Shown: piece by piece, positions 13,959 through 23,368 of the stretch
Layout: each line of letters opens with the position of its first letter
Numbering within the stretch: position 1 is the stretch's first letter
Assembly: GCA_020853795.1 (NCBI GenBank)
Contig: JADYYF010000048.1
Coordinates: forward strand, 1-54,101
Length of the DNA stretch: 54,101 bases
Direction: 5' to 3'
DNA from: Candidatus Zixiibacteriota bacterium
Lineage (GTDB): Bacteria > Zixibacteria > MSB-5A5 > CAIYYT01
Program-made: the position numbers and the translations under genes
The notes under the pieces: model-generated
Seen by the model: only the letters and a program-made list of their open reading frames with translations
Told to the model about the DNA's origin: nothing
Database searches by the model: none

Positions 13959-16616
13959 CTATTTGACCACCGCGAACTTGCCCACCTTCTCGCCGACATC
14001 GGAATTGACGTGGTAGAAGTAGAGTCCGGGCGCGATGCCCTGGCCATTGACTGTAAGCATGTTCCAGACGCAGGTGCCCGAGCCGGAATGCTCGAGTGTC
14101 TGCACCAGGTCGCCGGCGAGCGTGTAAATGCTGATGGTTGCCCGATCGGGAAGGTTCACGAATTCCATGCGACGTTCGCCCTCGACGCTTTCCCAAGCCG
14201 CGCGCGCGATGTAGGGATTGGGCACGACGCGGATGCGATCCAGAGCCTGTGTAGCCGCCTGCTTATCAATGCCGGGAATACTGTAAACGAAGCGATCACC
14301 GGCCCCGTTCAGCGGTGCGCCGCCGACTTCAAAGATGTCGCCGACGTGATAGTTGTAGCTGGCGGTGTCGAGCCGGAAGAACCAGCCGTGGTAATAGGGA
14401 AAGGCTTCCGGATGCGGGTCACCGTCATAATGAATATTGACAATCGAAATGTAATCGCGAAGGCGCGGATCCCAGCCGGGATTCCCGGAATCAAGATGAT
14501 AGATCTCCGCGAGCACCTGCTCGTTGGTCGTGGTATTCCAGACCTCGAAGGGAAGTTGAATCGGCGTGACGTCATCATAGAATGAGTATCCGACCGAGCC
14601 ACCAGGTGTGAAGCGCAATTGATAGGTCGAGCGGAAGTGAATGTCGCCGCCGAGCGGGAAACCGAAGACACTTCCCATCGCACCGTAGGAGAAACCAAGT
14701 TTCAGCGTGGTGTCGGAACCGGTCGCAAAGGAAACCTGGCGAAAATGCGATGGTTCGCGCTCGCCGTTCACGACCAACAGCCGTACGCCGTCGACGATTG
14801 GAGCTTGCGCGATGTCGCCGGTTTGATCGATCTGGTCACGAATCAGGGTGTCGCCGGTCGTGTGATTGATGACGAACCAGGTGGTGGCGTACGGTGATTC
14901 GTCAAAGCCGACCAGGTAATCTTGGCCGGTGAACTGCTGATCATCAAAAAGCACTGGCACCACTTCACCATCAGACGGCGAGCCGGTGCCGCTGTACTCG
15001 TGACGCAACGTCTGTTCGATTGGCACGTATCCAGCGGGATTCGATCGCGGCACGACCGCAGCGGCGTTAACGTCGCCTCCGGGAACGCCATAGGCTGTTT
15101 GCAGCGGCCCGACGCCGGAGGCAGTGTCACCCTTGTCGAAGGCGACAATTGAGTACCAGTACTCGAAGCCATTAGTCAGACTGGTGTCCACATAGCTGTG
15201 CGGGATTGGTTCGGACGGATCCTCGACGCGCCACATCGCCAGCGGCACGTAGTCGGGACCCAGACTGCCATCGGGATTGCGCGCCAGTCGTCCCCAAGTT
15301 ATCCCCTTGTCGGTCGATCGATAGATTTTGTAGCCGGCGAAGTCGGGCACGCCGAGCAGCGGATCGATCGACTCAATTGCGCTTCGGTCCCAGGAGAGGC
15401 GCACCGACTGCGCCGTCGGGTAGGCGCTCAGGACCGGCGGCTTGGGCGGCGCGGGGCCGACAAACCGATTGGAGTAGATCGTCTGGGCAATCTTGGCCTT
15501 ATCGCGGAAGTCGTCTTCGTCGTAACCGGCGATCAGGGCGAAGCCGATCCGAATCGTCTTGCCGGCTTCGAGATTGATCCCGGAGGTCGCCTGCACATAG
15601 TACTGGTCGGTCGGCGGCAGTGACGCTTCGTAGACCTTCTCGGAGATGTAGGCGTATTTTTCTCGATCGTCGGTGTTCGCGATGCGTTCCCATTCGCCGG
15701 TGCGGAAGGCAGTCATGCCGATACCGTCGGGAGTCTCGATATAACGGGTACCCATCAGGCCGGTCACGACGCTCGGTCCCCAGCCGGGGTCGTAACCGTC
15801 AGCGTCGTAGGTCCATGCCAGATTCAGCGAGGTGTCCGATGCAACAAGGTCACCAAGACGTCCGTTCTCACCGGTGCCGTCGGGGCCGCCGATATCGAAG
15901 TCGCAGTAGAGCCCGAAGGCAAAATCGGTGTAGTCGTTGTCGCTCTTGTTAGTGATATCGAGGACAACGAACATAAAGTCTTCGTTGTAACTGTAGTTCC
16001 ATTGGTAAATGGTCTGCACCAGCTCCAGCCCCAGCAACGAGGATCCCAGCCCGGCATCATTAAAGCGATAGATGCTCTCCTGCAGCGACGACGGGCCGCC
16101 CGGCAAGTAGCTTTGCGTCTGCGGATCCCAGACCTGATTGTAGACCCACTGGCCGGTTTGCGGATCGAAACTGCGCCAGCCGTAGGCCGGATGATCAAGT
16201 CCGAGGCCAACCGTATCGTTAGGATCGTATTCGTAACGCTCAGGGTCCGTTGAGAGCCGAATGCGATAGTCGAGGTCGGTTTGGAGATCGCGAATCGGCG
16301 CAAAGTCATCATCGGTGTTTGCCAGCAATGTGTCCCCGGCGATTGACGCCCCCATCCAGTATTTGATCTCAGCCAAATAGTCATGGCCGGATCCCTTGGG
16401 CCATTCACCAGAGGGGTAACCGATATGACTCAGGCCGCCGATCGTTCCCCAATTGGAGACCGTCGTCCGAATGTTTCCTTTGTCGTGAGTGATCATATCC
16501 TGGATCTCAGGGGGCGGCACTTGCGTACCAGCCGCGGCTGCCAGCAGGTTTCCGGCCAGGGCGCTCCAAAGACCGAGGGTCACGAGTATCGGCAGGAGGA
16601 GGAAGTTTCTGCTCAT
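13959..16616 (-). CDS. Large secreted protein with fibronectin-III-like and C-terminal sorting/FlgD-like domains
   Basis: The 885-residue protein has a signal peptide (FLLLPILVTLGLWSALAG) and a long N-terminal region rich in Asp, Gly and Tyr. A fibronectin type III-like stretch lies at about 420-550 (PVLSAYPTAQSVRLSWDRS, GYKIYRSTDKG). The C-terminal domain of about 90 residues is typical of FCB bacteria: RIRVVPNPYIARAAWE, EFVNLPDRATISIYTLAGD and APGLYFYHVNSDVGEKVGKF. This domain resembles type IX sorting signals and the FlgD Ig-like fold. It is probably exported to the cell surface. GGAGG lies upstream of the ATG at 16616; an upstream in-frame ATG at 16667 lies within the receptor gene. It starts 26 bp after the TonB receptor gene and is almost certainly cotranscribed. 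Confidence 0.85.
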   Translation of the reverse strand: MSRNFLLLPILVTLGLWSALAGNLLAAAAGTQVPPPEIQDMITHDKGNIRTTVSNWGTIGGLSHIGYPSGEWPKGSGHDYLAEIKYWMGASIAGDTLLANTDDDFAPIRDLQTDLDYRIRLSTDPERYEYDPNDTVGLGLDHPAYGWRSFDPQTGQWVYNQVWDPQTQSYLPGGPSSLQESIYRFNDAGLGSSLLGLELVQTIYQWNYSYNEDFMFVVLDITNKSDNDYTDFAFGLYCDFDIGGPDGTGENGRLGDLVASDTSLNLAWTYDADGYDPGWGPSVVTGLMGTRYIETPDGIGMTAFRTGEWERIANTDDREKYAYISEKVYEASLPPTDQYYVQATSGINLEAGKTIRIGFALIAGYDEDDFRDKAKIAQTIYSNRFVGPAPPKPPVLSAYPTAQSVRLSWDRSAIESIDPLLGVPDFAGYKIYRSTDKGITWGRLARNPDGSLGPDYVPLAMWRVEDPSEPIPHSYVDTSLTNGFEYWYSIVAFDKGDTASGVGPLQTAYGVPGGDVNAAAVVPRSNPAGYVPIEQTLRHEYSGTGSPSDGEVVPVLFDDQQFTGQDYLVGFDESPYATTWFVINHTTGDTLIRDQIDQTGDIAQAPIVDGVRLLVVNGEREPSHFRQVSFATGSDTTLKLGFSYGAMGSVFGFPLGGDIHFRSTYQLRFTPGGSVGYSFYDDVTPIQLPFEVWNTTTNEQVLAEIYHLDSGNPGWDPRLRDYISIVNIHYDGDPHPEAFPYYHGWFFRLDTASYNYHVGDIFEVGGAPLNGAGDRFVYSIPGIDKQAATQALDRIRVVPNPYIARAAWESVEGERRMEFVNLPDRATISIYTLAGDLVQTLEHSGSGTCVWNMLTVNGQGIAPGLYFYHVNSDVGEKVGKFAVVK

Positions 16617-16642
16617 GCGATAACCTCCGTGGTTCCTTAACA

Positions 16643-19306
16643 TTAGAAGATCCATTCCAACCCCCACTGAATCGAGCGCGGCGCATCGTAATTTTGCGGA
16701 TCGTTGGCCAGCAGGCGCCGCAAGGCGTTGACATCGTCAGCAGTGGCCGGTCCGGGCGGATCGGAGGTCAGTTCGTAGTTGTAGCCGTCGATATCGGCCA
16801 AGCCAGTTCGCGAGTAGACGTTGACGACGTTGCGACGGTCAAAGAGATTGTTGACTTCGACAAAAAGCCGCAGCTTGGAGTCGACAGCCTGGAAGGGGAA
16901 GAAGTCCTTGTCGAAACGGAGGTCGACGCGGTAGTTTGCCGGCATCCGCCCCTCATTGAGTCCGCCCAGGCGCATTCCGCTCTCATCCGTGCGGGTATAC
17001 GGCATGCCGCTGCCATAGGTAAAGAATGCATTGGCTCCCCACGCGGACGGTACGGCCAGCCCGAATACCTTAAGTTTCTGATGGCGCGGCACCCGGAAAT
17101 CGACGTTGACGTTAAGCGTGTGGCGCTGGTCGAAGGCCAGCGGGAACTCCTGCACCGGGATAACCGGGGCATCGTCGCCGCGGGTGAAGTAGTCATAGTA
17201 GAATTCGTTGGCATCGGACGAGTTGCCCTGCGCGATCATGTACGAGTAGTTGATTGAGCCGGTGAGGTTGGAGTTGCCAACGCGAGTCAACGCGAAGTCC
17301 AGACCCTTAACAGAGCCATAGTCCCCATTGTAGTATTGAGTGAACCCGCCAGAAGCGGTAGTCACGAATTTGCTTGATACCAGATTCGCCACATCCTTGA
17401 AGAAGGTGGTGACATTCAAGCGAACATTATCGGCGACGCGCTGCGTCAGACCGAGCTCATAAGAAATCGTGCGCTCCGGCTCCATATTTGGGTTGCCGAC
17501 AATGGGGTAGCCAGTTGTCAGGTCCGCTTGAAGATTGGTAAACATGTACGGATACTGCGGCACTTGATAGTAGTAGCCGTAGTTGAGATGGAAGAGTGTG
17601 TTCTCGGAGACCGGATGCGAGAAGCCGAGACGCGGCGAGAGGTGCGTTTTGCTCTTGGAGCGCAAGCGGGTGGTTTTGGTTGCAGGATCGTCCCAGTAGT
17701 CGACCTCGGCATTGAGGTAGTCGAGTCGGAGACCGGCGTTGATGATCATGTAGCCAAGCTCAATCTTGTCCTGCAAATAGGCCGCGGCGTAGCTGGGGCC
17801 GACATCGTATTTCTCGCCGTACGGGCGAGCGTTGAAGAACTGCTTGTTGTCCCAGACGAGACGGTTCTGGCGGTATTCGCCACCGAGCGTCACCTGATGG
17901 TACTTGGAGACCTGCGAGAGCAGGTCGAAGCCGACCGACTTGTACGATGACTCGCGATTGAGGTAGTAAGGATAGAAGAGCGTGTCGTTGACATACCCAG
18001 TATAATAGTAGGCCGAATCGGTTGAGTAGTTCTCCTGAATGGTGCCGTTATAAAGACCGTTGCCATCCACGGAGTAACCCGGCCACTGATCCCAGTAGAC
18101 GTCAAACAGGTGATCCGGCGCGAGTTTGGTACGGGTCTTGAAATAGCCCAGCTTAAACGACACCATGGTATTGGCAGACAACTGCAGAGTGGCGTTGCTG
18201 CCGATGCGCGCCGCGCGATTCTTGATCAGGCCGGAATTCTGCAAAGCAAAATCGTAGGAGTAGCCGTTGACGTCGCGGTGCTCGTAGCGTTGCTGTTCAC
18301 GATCATAGAGGTTGGAGTACAGCGTCACCTTGAGATTCTGCAGCGGACGCAGGGCCAGTTTGGAGGTCAAGGTCCAGCTCTCGGCGCGGTTGTGTGGGAG
18401 ATACCCGCCATTGTGCGCGTATTCGAGCGAATTGAAGAAGTTGGCCCGTTCGGAGTTAAGGGTCGGGATCGGACCGGCGAGGTTGAATACGCCGTAGTAG
18501 TTGTCGGTACGCCGGGTGCGGTCGAATCCACCGGTGTGAACATTGTAGGGACTACTCATGCCATCGGCGAGTTTCAGTTTGCCAACGTATCGATCCGAGC
18601 CTTCCTGCGTCAACAGGTTGACGACACCCGAGAGCGCTTCACCGTACTCGGCCGAATAGCCACCCGAAGTCAGGCTGACCGTTTCGAGCGCGTCGGGATT
18701 GACCCGGGTGCCGAGGCCGCCGGAGAACTGATCCTGCACCGGCATGCCGTCAAAGTAGTAGGTGACCTCTCCGTAGCGGCCGCCACGCACATGGAGTCCG
18801 CCGTCATTGTCGGACACCGTGCCGTTCATGCGCAAGATGACCTGCTGGATGTTGCGGCTGTTCGGTTGCAGGTCGATTTCTTCTTTGGTAATGGTGCGCA
18901 CCGAAGCCGTGAGGTCGCGCTGGATCAGCGGTCGTTCCGCCACCACCGTGACGGCCGTGTCGAGTTCCACAGTTGCCGGCATCAGTGCAATCGTGACGGG
19001 GGTGGTCAAATCGAGCAAGACCTTGAGCCCAGCCCGGATTTCGGTCTGATAGCCGATGAGCTGCACGGCGACGTCATAAGTGGCGACCGGGAGGTTCAGG
19101 ATGTAGAATTCACCGTCAAGATCCGTTGCCGTCACAATCGGTTCGCCGACGATGGTCACCGTTGCGCCGGCGAGCGGCTCGCCGGTTTCGGCCGAGACAA
19201 CCGTGCCGGAGATTTTTCCCGTGGTTTTGGCCATTGTTAGACCAGCAAAGCCGGCAACGATCAACGCTGCCAGGATCGCGCCTGCGAAAACTCTATTGCT
19301 TCTCAA
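16643..19306 (-). CDS. TonB-dependent receptor with carboxypeptidase-regulatory-like N-terminus
   Basis: The 887-residue protein has a signal peptide (FAGAILAALIVAGFAGLTMA) and a CarboxypepD_reg-like beta-sandwich at about 30-105 (GKISGTVVSAETGEPLAGA, DGEFYILNLPVATYDV). A plug domain follows at about 120-245 (LHVRGGRYGEVTYYFDGMPV, SGGYSAEYGEALSGVVN), and a 22-strand type barrel runs to the end. It would import or sense a large ligand across the outer membrane using TonB energy; the ligand is unknown. The preferred start is TTG at 19306, because GGAGG lies 4 bases before it and translation begins directly with a good signal peptide; an ATG at 19348 has no ribosome site. It is the first gene of the receptor/sorting-protein/PorV operon. 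Confidence 0.9.
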   Translation of the reverse strand: MRSNRVFAGAILAALIVAGFAGLTMAKTTGKISGTVVSAETGEPLAGATVTIVGEPIVTATDLDGEFYILNLPVATYDVAVQLIGYQTEIRAGLKVLLDLTTPVTIALMPATVELDTAVTVVAERPLIQRDLTASVRTITKEEIDLQPNSRNIQQVILRMNGTVSDNDGGLHVRGGRYGEVTYYFDGMPVQDQFSGGLGTRVNPDALETVSLTSGGYSAEYGEALSGVVNLLTQEGSDRYVGKLKLADGMSSPYNVHTGGFDRTRRTDNYYGVFNLAGPIPTLNSERANFFNSLEYAHNGGYLPHNRAESWTLTSKLALRPLQNLKVTLYSNLYDREQQRYEHRDVNGYSYDFALQNSGLIKNRAARIGSNATLQLSANTMVSFKLGYFKTRTKLAPDHLFDVYWDQWPGYSVDGNGLYNGTIQENYSTDSAYYYTGYVNDTLFYPYYLNRESSYKSVGFDLLSQVSKYHQVTLGGEYRQNRLVWDNKQFFNARPYGEKYDVGPSYAAAYLQDKIELGYMIINAGLRLDYLNAEVDYWDDPATKTTRLRSKSKTHLSPRLGFSHPVSENTLFHLNYGYYYQVPQYPYMFTNLQADLTTGYPIVGNPNMEPERTISYELGLTQRVADNVRLNVTTFFKDVANLVSSKFVTTASGGFTQYYNGDYGSVKGLDFALTRVGNSNLTGSINYSYMIAQGNSSDANEFYYDYFTRGDDAPVIPVQEFPLAFDQRHTLNVNVDFRVPRHQKLKVFGLAVPSAWGANAFFTYGSGMPYTRTDESGMRLGGLNEGRMPANYRVDLRFDKDFFPFQAVDSKLRLFVEVNNLFDRRNVVNVYSRTGLADIDGYNYELTSDPPGPATADDVNALRRLLANDPQNYDAPRSIQWGLEWIF

Positions 19307-19958
19307 GCTACCTCCGGTTGTTTGACGGTGAACAACCCGCTGCAGCATCGCGCTTCAGCGATCGACAATGTTTCGCACCGAGTGCCATCCGACCCTCATC
19401 GGGCGGAAACGACGGGGTTGAAATTCGCTTAGACGACTTGCGACCGATGAGTCGGATTTCGGTGATCTCAAGAGCTTGTATCGGAAGTCAGGGAGCTTTT
19501 TTAACGCCGGCAGCCGCGAAAATCAAGGTGGTGCCACGAGAAATTCGCCAAAAAAGTCCCGCTAATCCGGTCTTCGAAATTGGCGCGCAGAGCACGACGC
19601 TCGTGGTACGGCTACTTGTTCCAAGCTGAACAACTGCAGGCGCTGATTCTCATCGACCGCAAGAAATTTCTGCGATTGGTGTTTCGCAGTGAAGCAAATG
19701 CACCGACAAAACGCGGAATCCGCATAAAGGCGGTACTCCAGCTTCCGATAAAAACACTTGAGCAGCAGTCGTGTGGCTATCCGCCTCTGAGGCAACGACT
19801 ATTCCAAGGCCGACCTCGCAGTCTGACGCCGCAGCGGCAAAGGCTGTTCAACACCCGCATCACCTTTGGGAGGGAATGTTCGTGCCGACTGCATCGGGTG
19901 AATGCAGACAGTGTCGGAGACCACTTCGCCGGAACGGGATTGACGGGGGCACGCGTTT
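19307..19958. other. Divergent intergenic region of about 650 bp
   Basis: This separates the TonB-receptor operon (minus) from the signalling operon (plus), so it should contain promoters for both. Open frames crossing it lack ribosome sites and family patterns. I see no clear hairpin, repeat or RNA. No confident -35/-10 pair was found. Confidence 0.4.
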
Positions 19959-20894
19959 GTGAGTCAGAGTCGCCTCTCCGTTCTCGCCTTGGCCCTCCTG
20001 CTACTGCTCGGTTCCGCGCAGAGCTTTGCCGCGCGCCGCGTGGCAGTGTTGTACGCCGATTCCAGCAAGCACACAATGCGCACCATTGCCGGACTGGAAT
20101 GGTCGCTGCGCGGCTGCAATCCTCCTTGCAGTCTGATCATCCACTATCTCAAGACCCAGGACCAGGCGCAGGTCGCTGTGATTAACGACTACAAACCGGA
20201 ATTGCTGGTCACCGTCGGCACGACCGCCACCGCATTCGCCGACCGCAGTTTCCCGAGTTTGCCGATCGTCTTCGCCAAAGTGCTCAACCCAATTGAATCC
20301 GGCTTCATTACATCCTGGGACAAGCCGGGGTCACATGTCACCGGCGCCGCCCTGGACATTCCGGTCGACCAGCAGATTCAGCGTTTTGCCGAAATCCTGC
20401 CGGGACTCAAACGTATTGGCGTGATCTATACCAAGAGCACGGCGCGGTTGGTCGCGGAAGCGCGACGCGCGGCTGCAGCACTGGGTCTGCAATTGGTGGA
20501 TATTGCCATTGCCACGAGCAAGGAGCTTCCGACCGCGGTCGACAGTCTCTGTCATTCCGTTGACGGCATCTGGACGGTCGCCGATGAATTGCTGTCGTCA
20601 CCGCAGTTCATCCGGCACACCTTGCTGGAAACGCTGCGCTGCGGCGTACCGATCATGGGCTTCAATCAGAATTTCGTGGAGAACGGCGCTCTGTTCTGTC
20701 TCGAGGCCGACTACAAGTTTATTGGCCGCCAGGCCGGTGAACTGGCCTTGCAGTTGTTGTCCGGGCGCGAATTGGCGAGCGTCAAGCCGACGACTCCGGA
20801 CGTGGTCTATCTCTATCTGAATCTTAAGTCCGGAAAGCTGCTCAATGTCAACCTGTCGCAGGAATTGATCAGCGTCGCCAAGGAGACCTACTGA
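19959..20894 (+). CDS. Periplasmic ABC-type substrate-binding protein (PF04392-like)
   Basis: This 311-residue protein has a signal peptide (LSVLALALLLLLGSAQSFAA). It then shows the two-lobe pattern of the ABC substrate-binding family PF04392: RRVAVLYADSSKHTMRTIAG, PELLVTVGTTATAFADRS, LPIVFAKVLNPIESGF, GLKRIGVIYTKSTARLVAEA and GVPIMGFNQNFVENGALFCLEA. No permease or ATPase gene is near. Instead it overlaps by one base with a sensor histidine kinase gene, so it most likely acts as the ligand-binding partner of a signalling system rather than in transport (inference from context). The start is GTG with a GGGGG tract about 9 bases upstream. The ligand is unknown. Confidence 0.85.
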   Translation: MSQSRLSVLALALLLLLGSAQSFAARRVAVLYADSSKHTMRTIAGLEWSLRGCNPPCSLIIHYLKTQDQAQVAVINDYKPELLVTVGTTATAFADRSFPSLPIVFAKVLNPIESGFITSWDKPGSHVTGAALDIPVDQQIQRFAEILPGLKRIGVIYTKSTARLVAEARRAAAALGLQLVDIAIATSKELPTAVDSLCHSVDGIWTVADELLSSPQFIRHTLLETLRCGVPIMGFNQNFVENGALFCLEADYKFIGRQAGELALQLLSGRELASVKPTTPDVVYLYLNLKSGKLLNVNLSQELISVAKETY

Positions 20895-22552
20895 TGTCGT
20901 TGTTGGAACGCATCCATAATCGGGTCGGCCTGAAGTGGCGTTTGATTATCGGCGTCAGTGCGTTGCTTCTGATCAACTCGCTGATGTTGTCGATGTTCTT
21001 GCTCGATGAGTTTTCCGAGTCGGCGCTGGATGGGCTGCGTTCGCGGGGCATGTCGCTGGCGCGGAACATGGCGCATAATGCCGAGTTTGGCGTGATGCTC
21101 GAAATCGAGACGGAGCTGGAAGGCCTGGTCAACGGCATCCTGACCGAACCGGAGATCTTGTTCGCGCAGATCTATACTGCCGACGGGCGAGTCTTGCATG
21201 AAGGTCATCAACCGGAGGTCAAAGACGGGGCGGTACGCATCGGCGACGCGGCCGAGCACATGGAGAAGATGTTTACAGCGACCGATGCCATCGTGGCCGC
21301 GCACGATCACTCCCTGTCCGACGCCTTTGACTACATCGAAATCGTCGCTCAGGTGCGCTCGCACAAGAACGACGTCTCCCGCGAGGAACTCGGTCAGGCG
21401 AGCACCGCCGCCTTGACCAACCAGGGAGAAGTGATCGGCTTCGTGCGGATCGGCATCAGCACCAGCCAGACTGTCTCCAAGATCAGCGAAACACGACAAA
21501 TGATCGTGTACTCGACCTTGTTGCTGGTCATGCTCGGGATCTTGCTGTCAGTGACGCTGGTGAAGATGATCGCCAGCCCGATCAATACGCTGGTCGAGGC
21601 GACCGAAACAATTGCCTCGGGTAATCTGTCGCAGCGCGTCAAGATGCAAGCCGATGCTGAGCTGGAGCGCTTGGCCGAGGCCTTCAACACGATGTGCGAT
21701 TCGCTCCAGCGCACTCAAAATGAACTGGAGATGCATAACCAGACATTGGAGCAAAAGGTTCGCGAACGGACGCAGAAGCTGGAAGAAGTACAGAAGCAGG
21801 TCATTCAGTCGGAAAAGATGGCCGCAGTCGGCCAATTAGCCGCCGGAGTTGCTCACGAGCTCAATAACCCACTCGGCGGTATCCTCGGCTACGCGCAATT
21901 TGCGCTGGAGAAGCTGCAAAGCGGCAAGCTCGACGAACGCGACTATGCCAACTTCCAACGTTACCTGGCTGATATCGAACTCCAGGCGCGGCGCTGCAAG
22001 ATGATCGTCAAGAACTTGCTGAAGTTCAGTCGTTCCTCCGATAAAGCGGAGTTTGATCTGGTCGACGTCAACGCGGCGCTGGAAGAGACGTTTGTCTTCA
22101 CGCAGCATCAACTGGGGATGAAGGATATCCACCTGACGGTCGAACTGGAGCCGAACCTGCCGAACGTGCTCGGCAATGTCAATCTGCTGCAACAGGTGTT
22201 TACGAATATTCTCATCAACAGCATGCAGTCGATGCCGCAGGGCGGCGATTTGGTGGTCCGCACGCGACACAATCCACCGGTCGGCGAATTCGGCGGCGCC
22301 ATCGAAGTGTTGTTTACAGACAGCGGCATCGGTATTCCCGAGGAGAACCGCGCCAAGATTTTCGAGCCGTTCTTTACGACCAAGAAAGTCGGAGAAGGTA
22401 CCGGACTGGGGTTGTCGGTGTCTTACGGTATCGTCCGTGACCACGGCGGCGACATAAAACTCGATTCCCAGGTCGGCGTCGGCTCAACTTTTACCGTCGT
22501 TTTACCGATTGTTAAAGAGAAGGCTCGCGTGCCCATAATTCAGAATACCTAA
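20894..22552 (+). CDS. Membrane sensor histidine kinase (HAMP, HisKA, HATPase)
   Basis: This 552-residue protein has one membrane helix at about 16-37, a periplasmic sensor domain to about 195, and a second helix at about 200-222. A HAMP linker follows ([19 protein letters not shown]), then a coiled coil ([21 protein letters not shown]). The HisKA H-box is [19 protein letters not shown] with the phospho-accepting His near 321, and the ATPase domain has an N-box ([15 protein letters not shown]), [19 protein letters not shown] and GTGLGLS. It would autophosphorylate on histidine in response to a periplasmic signal, probably from the binding protein whose stop codon overlaps its ATG. The two receiver proteins downstream are the likely phosphate acceptors. 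Confidence 0.93.
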   Translation: MSLLERIHNRVGLKWRLIIGVSALLLINSLMLSMFLLDEFSESALDGLRSRGMSLARNMAHNAEFGVMLEIETELEGLVNGILTEPEILFAQIYTADGRVLHEGHQPEVKDGAVRIGDAAEHMEKMFTATDAIVAAHDHSLSDAFDYIEIVAQVRSHKNDVSREELGQASTAALTNQGEVIGFVRIGISTSQTVSKISETRQMIVYSTLLLVMLGILLSVTLVKMIASPINTLVEATETIASGNLSQRVKMQADAELERLAEAFNTMCDSLQRTQNELEMHNQTLEQKVRERTQKLEEVQKQVIQSEKMAAVGQLAAGVAHELNNPLGGILGYAQFALEKLQSGKLDERDYANFQRYLADIELQARRCKMIVKNLLKFSRSSDKAEFDLVDVNAALEETFVFTQHQLGMKDIHLTVELEPNLPNVLGNVNLLQQVFTNILINSMQSMPQGGDLVVRTRHNPPVGEFGGAIEVLFTDSGIGIPEENRAKIFEPFFTTKKVGEGTGLGLSVSYGIVRDHGGDIKLDSQVGVGSTFTVVLPIVKEKARVPIIQNT

Positions 22553-22568
22553 AGTATCAAGGTGCAGG

Positions 22569-22934
22569 ATGCCCGACCCAAAGAAGATATTAGTCGTTGA
22601 TGACGAAGAAGTTATGCGTGAGTTTCTGCTGGAGGTCTTTTCGGCGCAAGAGCCGGTCGGCGCTCACAACGGTGAAGAAGCTCTGGCGGTGATTCAGCAG
22701 AGCCAGGTCGATCTCGTCATTACCGACCTGAAAATGCCGGGGATGGACGGGTTGACGCTCCTAAAGAAGATTAAGGAGCACAACAAGTCGATCAAGGTCA
22801 TTGTGGTGACTGGCTATGCATCCTTGCAGACCGCTTCAGAATGTATCCAGGCCGGCGCCGCCGACTTTCTCAAAAAACCGTTCTCGATCGCGCAGATTCG
22901 TGCTGCGGTTCAAAATGCTTTGGGCACGATATGA
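22569..22934 (+). CDS. Stand-alone response-regulator receiver protein
   Basis: The 121-residue protein consists only of a CheY-like receiver: ILVVDDEEVMREFLLEVF with the acidic pocket, VDLVITDLKMPGMDG with the phospho-Asp, VIVVTGYAS with the switch Thr, and FLKKPFS with the conserved Lys. There is no output domain, so it should act by protein contact or as a phosphorelay link. It begins 16 bases after the kinase stop and its last codon overlaps the ATG of the next receiver gene (ATGA). Confidence 0.93.
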   Translation: MPDPKKILVVDDEEVMREFLLEVFSAQEPVGAHNGEEALAVIQQSQVDLVITDLKMPGMDGLTLLKKIKEHNKSIKVIVVTGYASLQTASECIQAGAADFLKKPFSIAQIRAAVQNALGTI

Positions 22935-23368
22935 ACGAGCCACGCTCCATCAAGTCGATCCTGGTTGTCGACGACACCGAAATCATCCGGGACCTGTTGG
23001 CGGACGTTTTGCGCAACGATGGCTATCAGGTCGAGAAAGCGCCGAACGGAATCGAGGCTGTATCCAAGGTGGCGCAGCAGCATTATGATCTCGTGTTTAC
23101 GGATATGCACATGCCGCGGCAGGATGGCCTGACCACAGCGCGCAAGGTGCACGAACTTGACAAGCGCACAATGGTAATTGTAACCGATTCCTATCCCGAC
23201 AAGCTCGGCCGCGCCACTGAGAATCCCGGCGTGGTCGGGACGATCTGCAAGCCGTTCGACCTGGCAGAGTTGCGAACGGTGTTACAGCGCGCCGAGGCAA
23301 TTGCCGCGGAGCGCAGCGCAGCGAACAGAGGAGAGACAAAATCGCAGGCGACGCCGCTAAAATCCTGA
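22931..23368 (+). CDS. Second stand-alone receiver protein
   Basis: The 145-residue protein is another single receiver domain: SILVVDDTEIIRDLLADVL, YDLVFTDMHMPRQDG, MVIVTDSYPDKL and ICKPFDLAEL. A charged tail of about 25 residues follows (AIAAERSAANRGETKSQ). The switch position has threonine followed by Asp-Ser-Tyr rather than the common Gly/Ala-Tyr. The ATG overlaps the previous stop, implying translational coupling. Its 3' end overlaps by 28 bases with the next receiver-kinase gene if that starts at the ATC at 23341. No output domain is present. Confidence 0.9.
   Translation: MNEPRSIKSILVVDDTEIIRDLLADVLRNDGYQVEKAPNGIEAVSKVAQQHYDLVFTDMHMPRQDGLTTARKVHELDKRTMVIVTDSYPDKLGRATENPGVVGTICKPFDLAELRTVLQRAEAIAAERSAANRGETKSQATPLKS

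Noticed and set aside
18110-19240. Long plus-strand frame of 376 codons antisense to the TonB receptor
   Set aside because: It mirrors the codon bias of the receptor gene, has no ribosome site and no recognisable domain. Similar antisense frames at 6449-7252, 8886-9749 and 13107-13904 were rejected for the same reason.
19580-20185. Protein-coding gene in the divergent intergenic region
   Set aside because: The frame overlaps the clear binding-protein gene in another frame, is rich in Arg/Cys in a random way and lacks a start signal.
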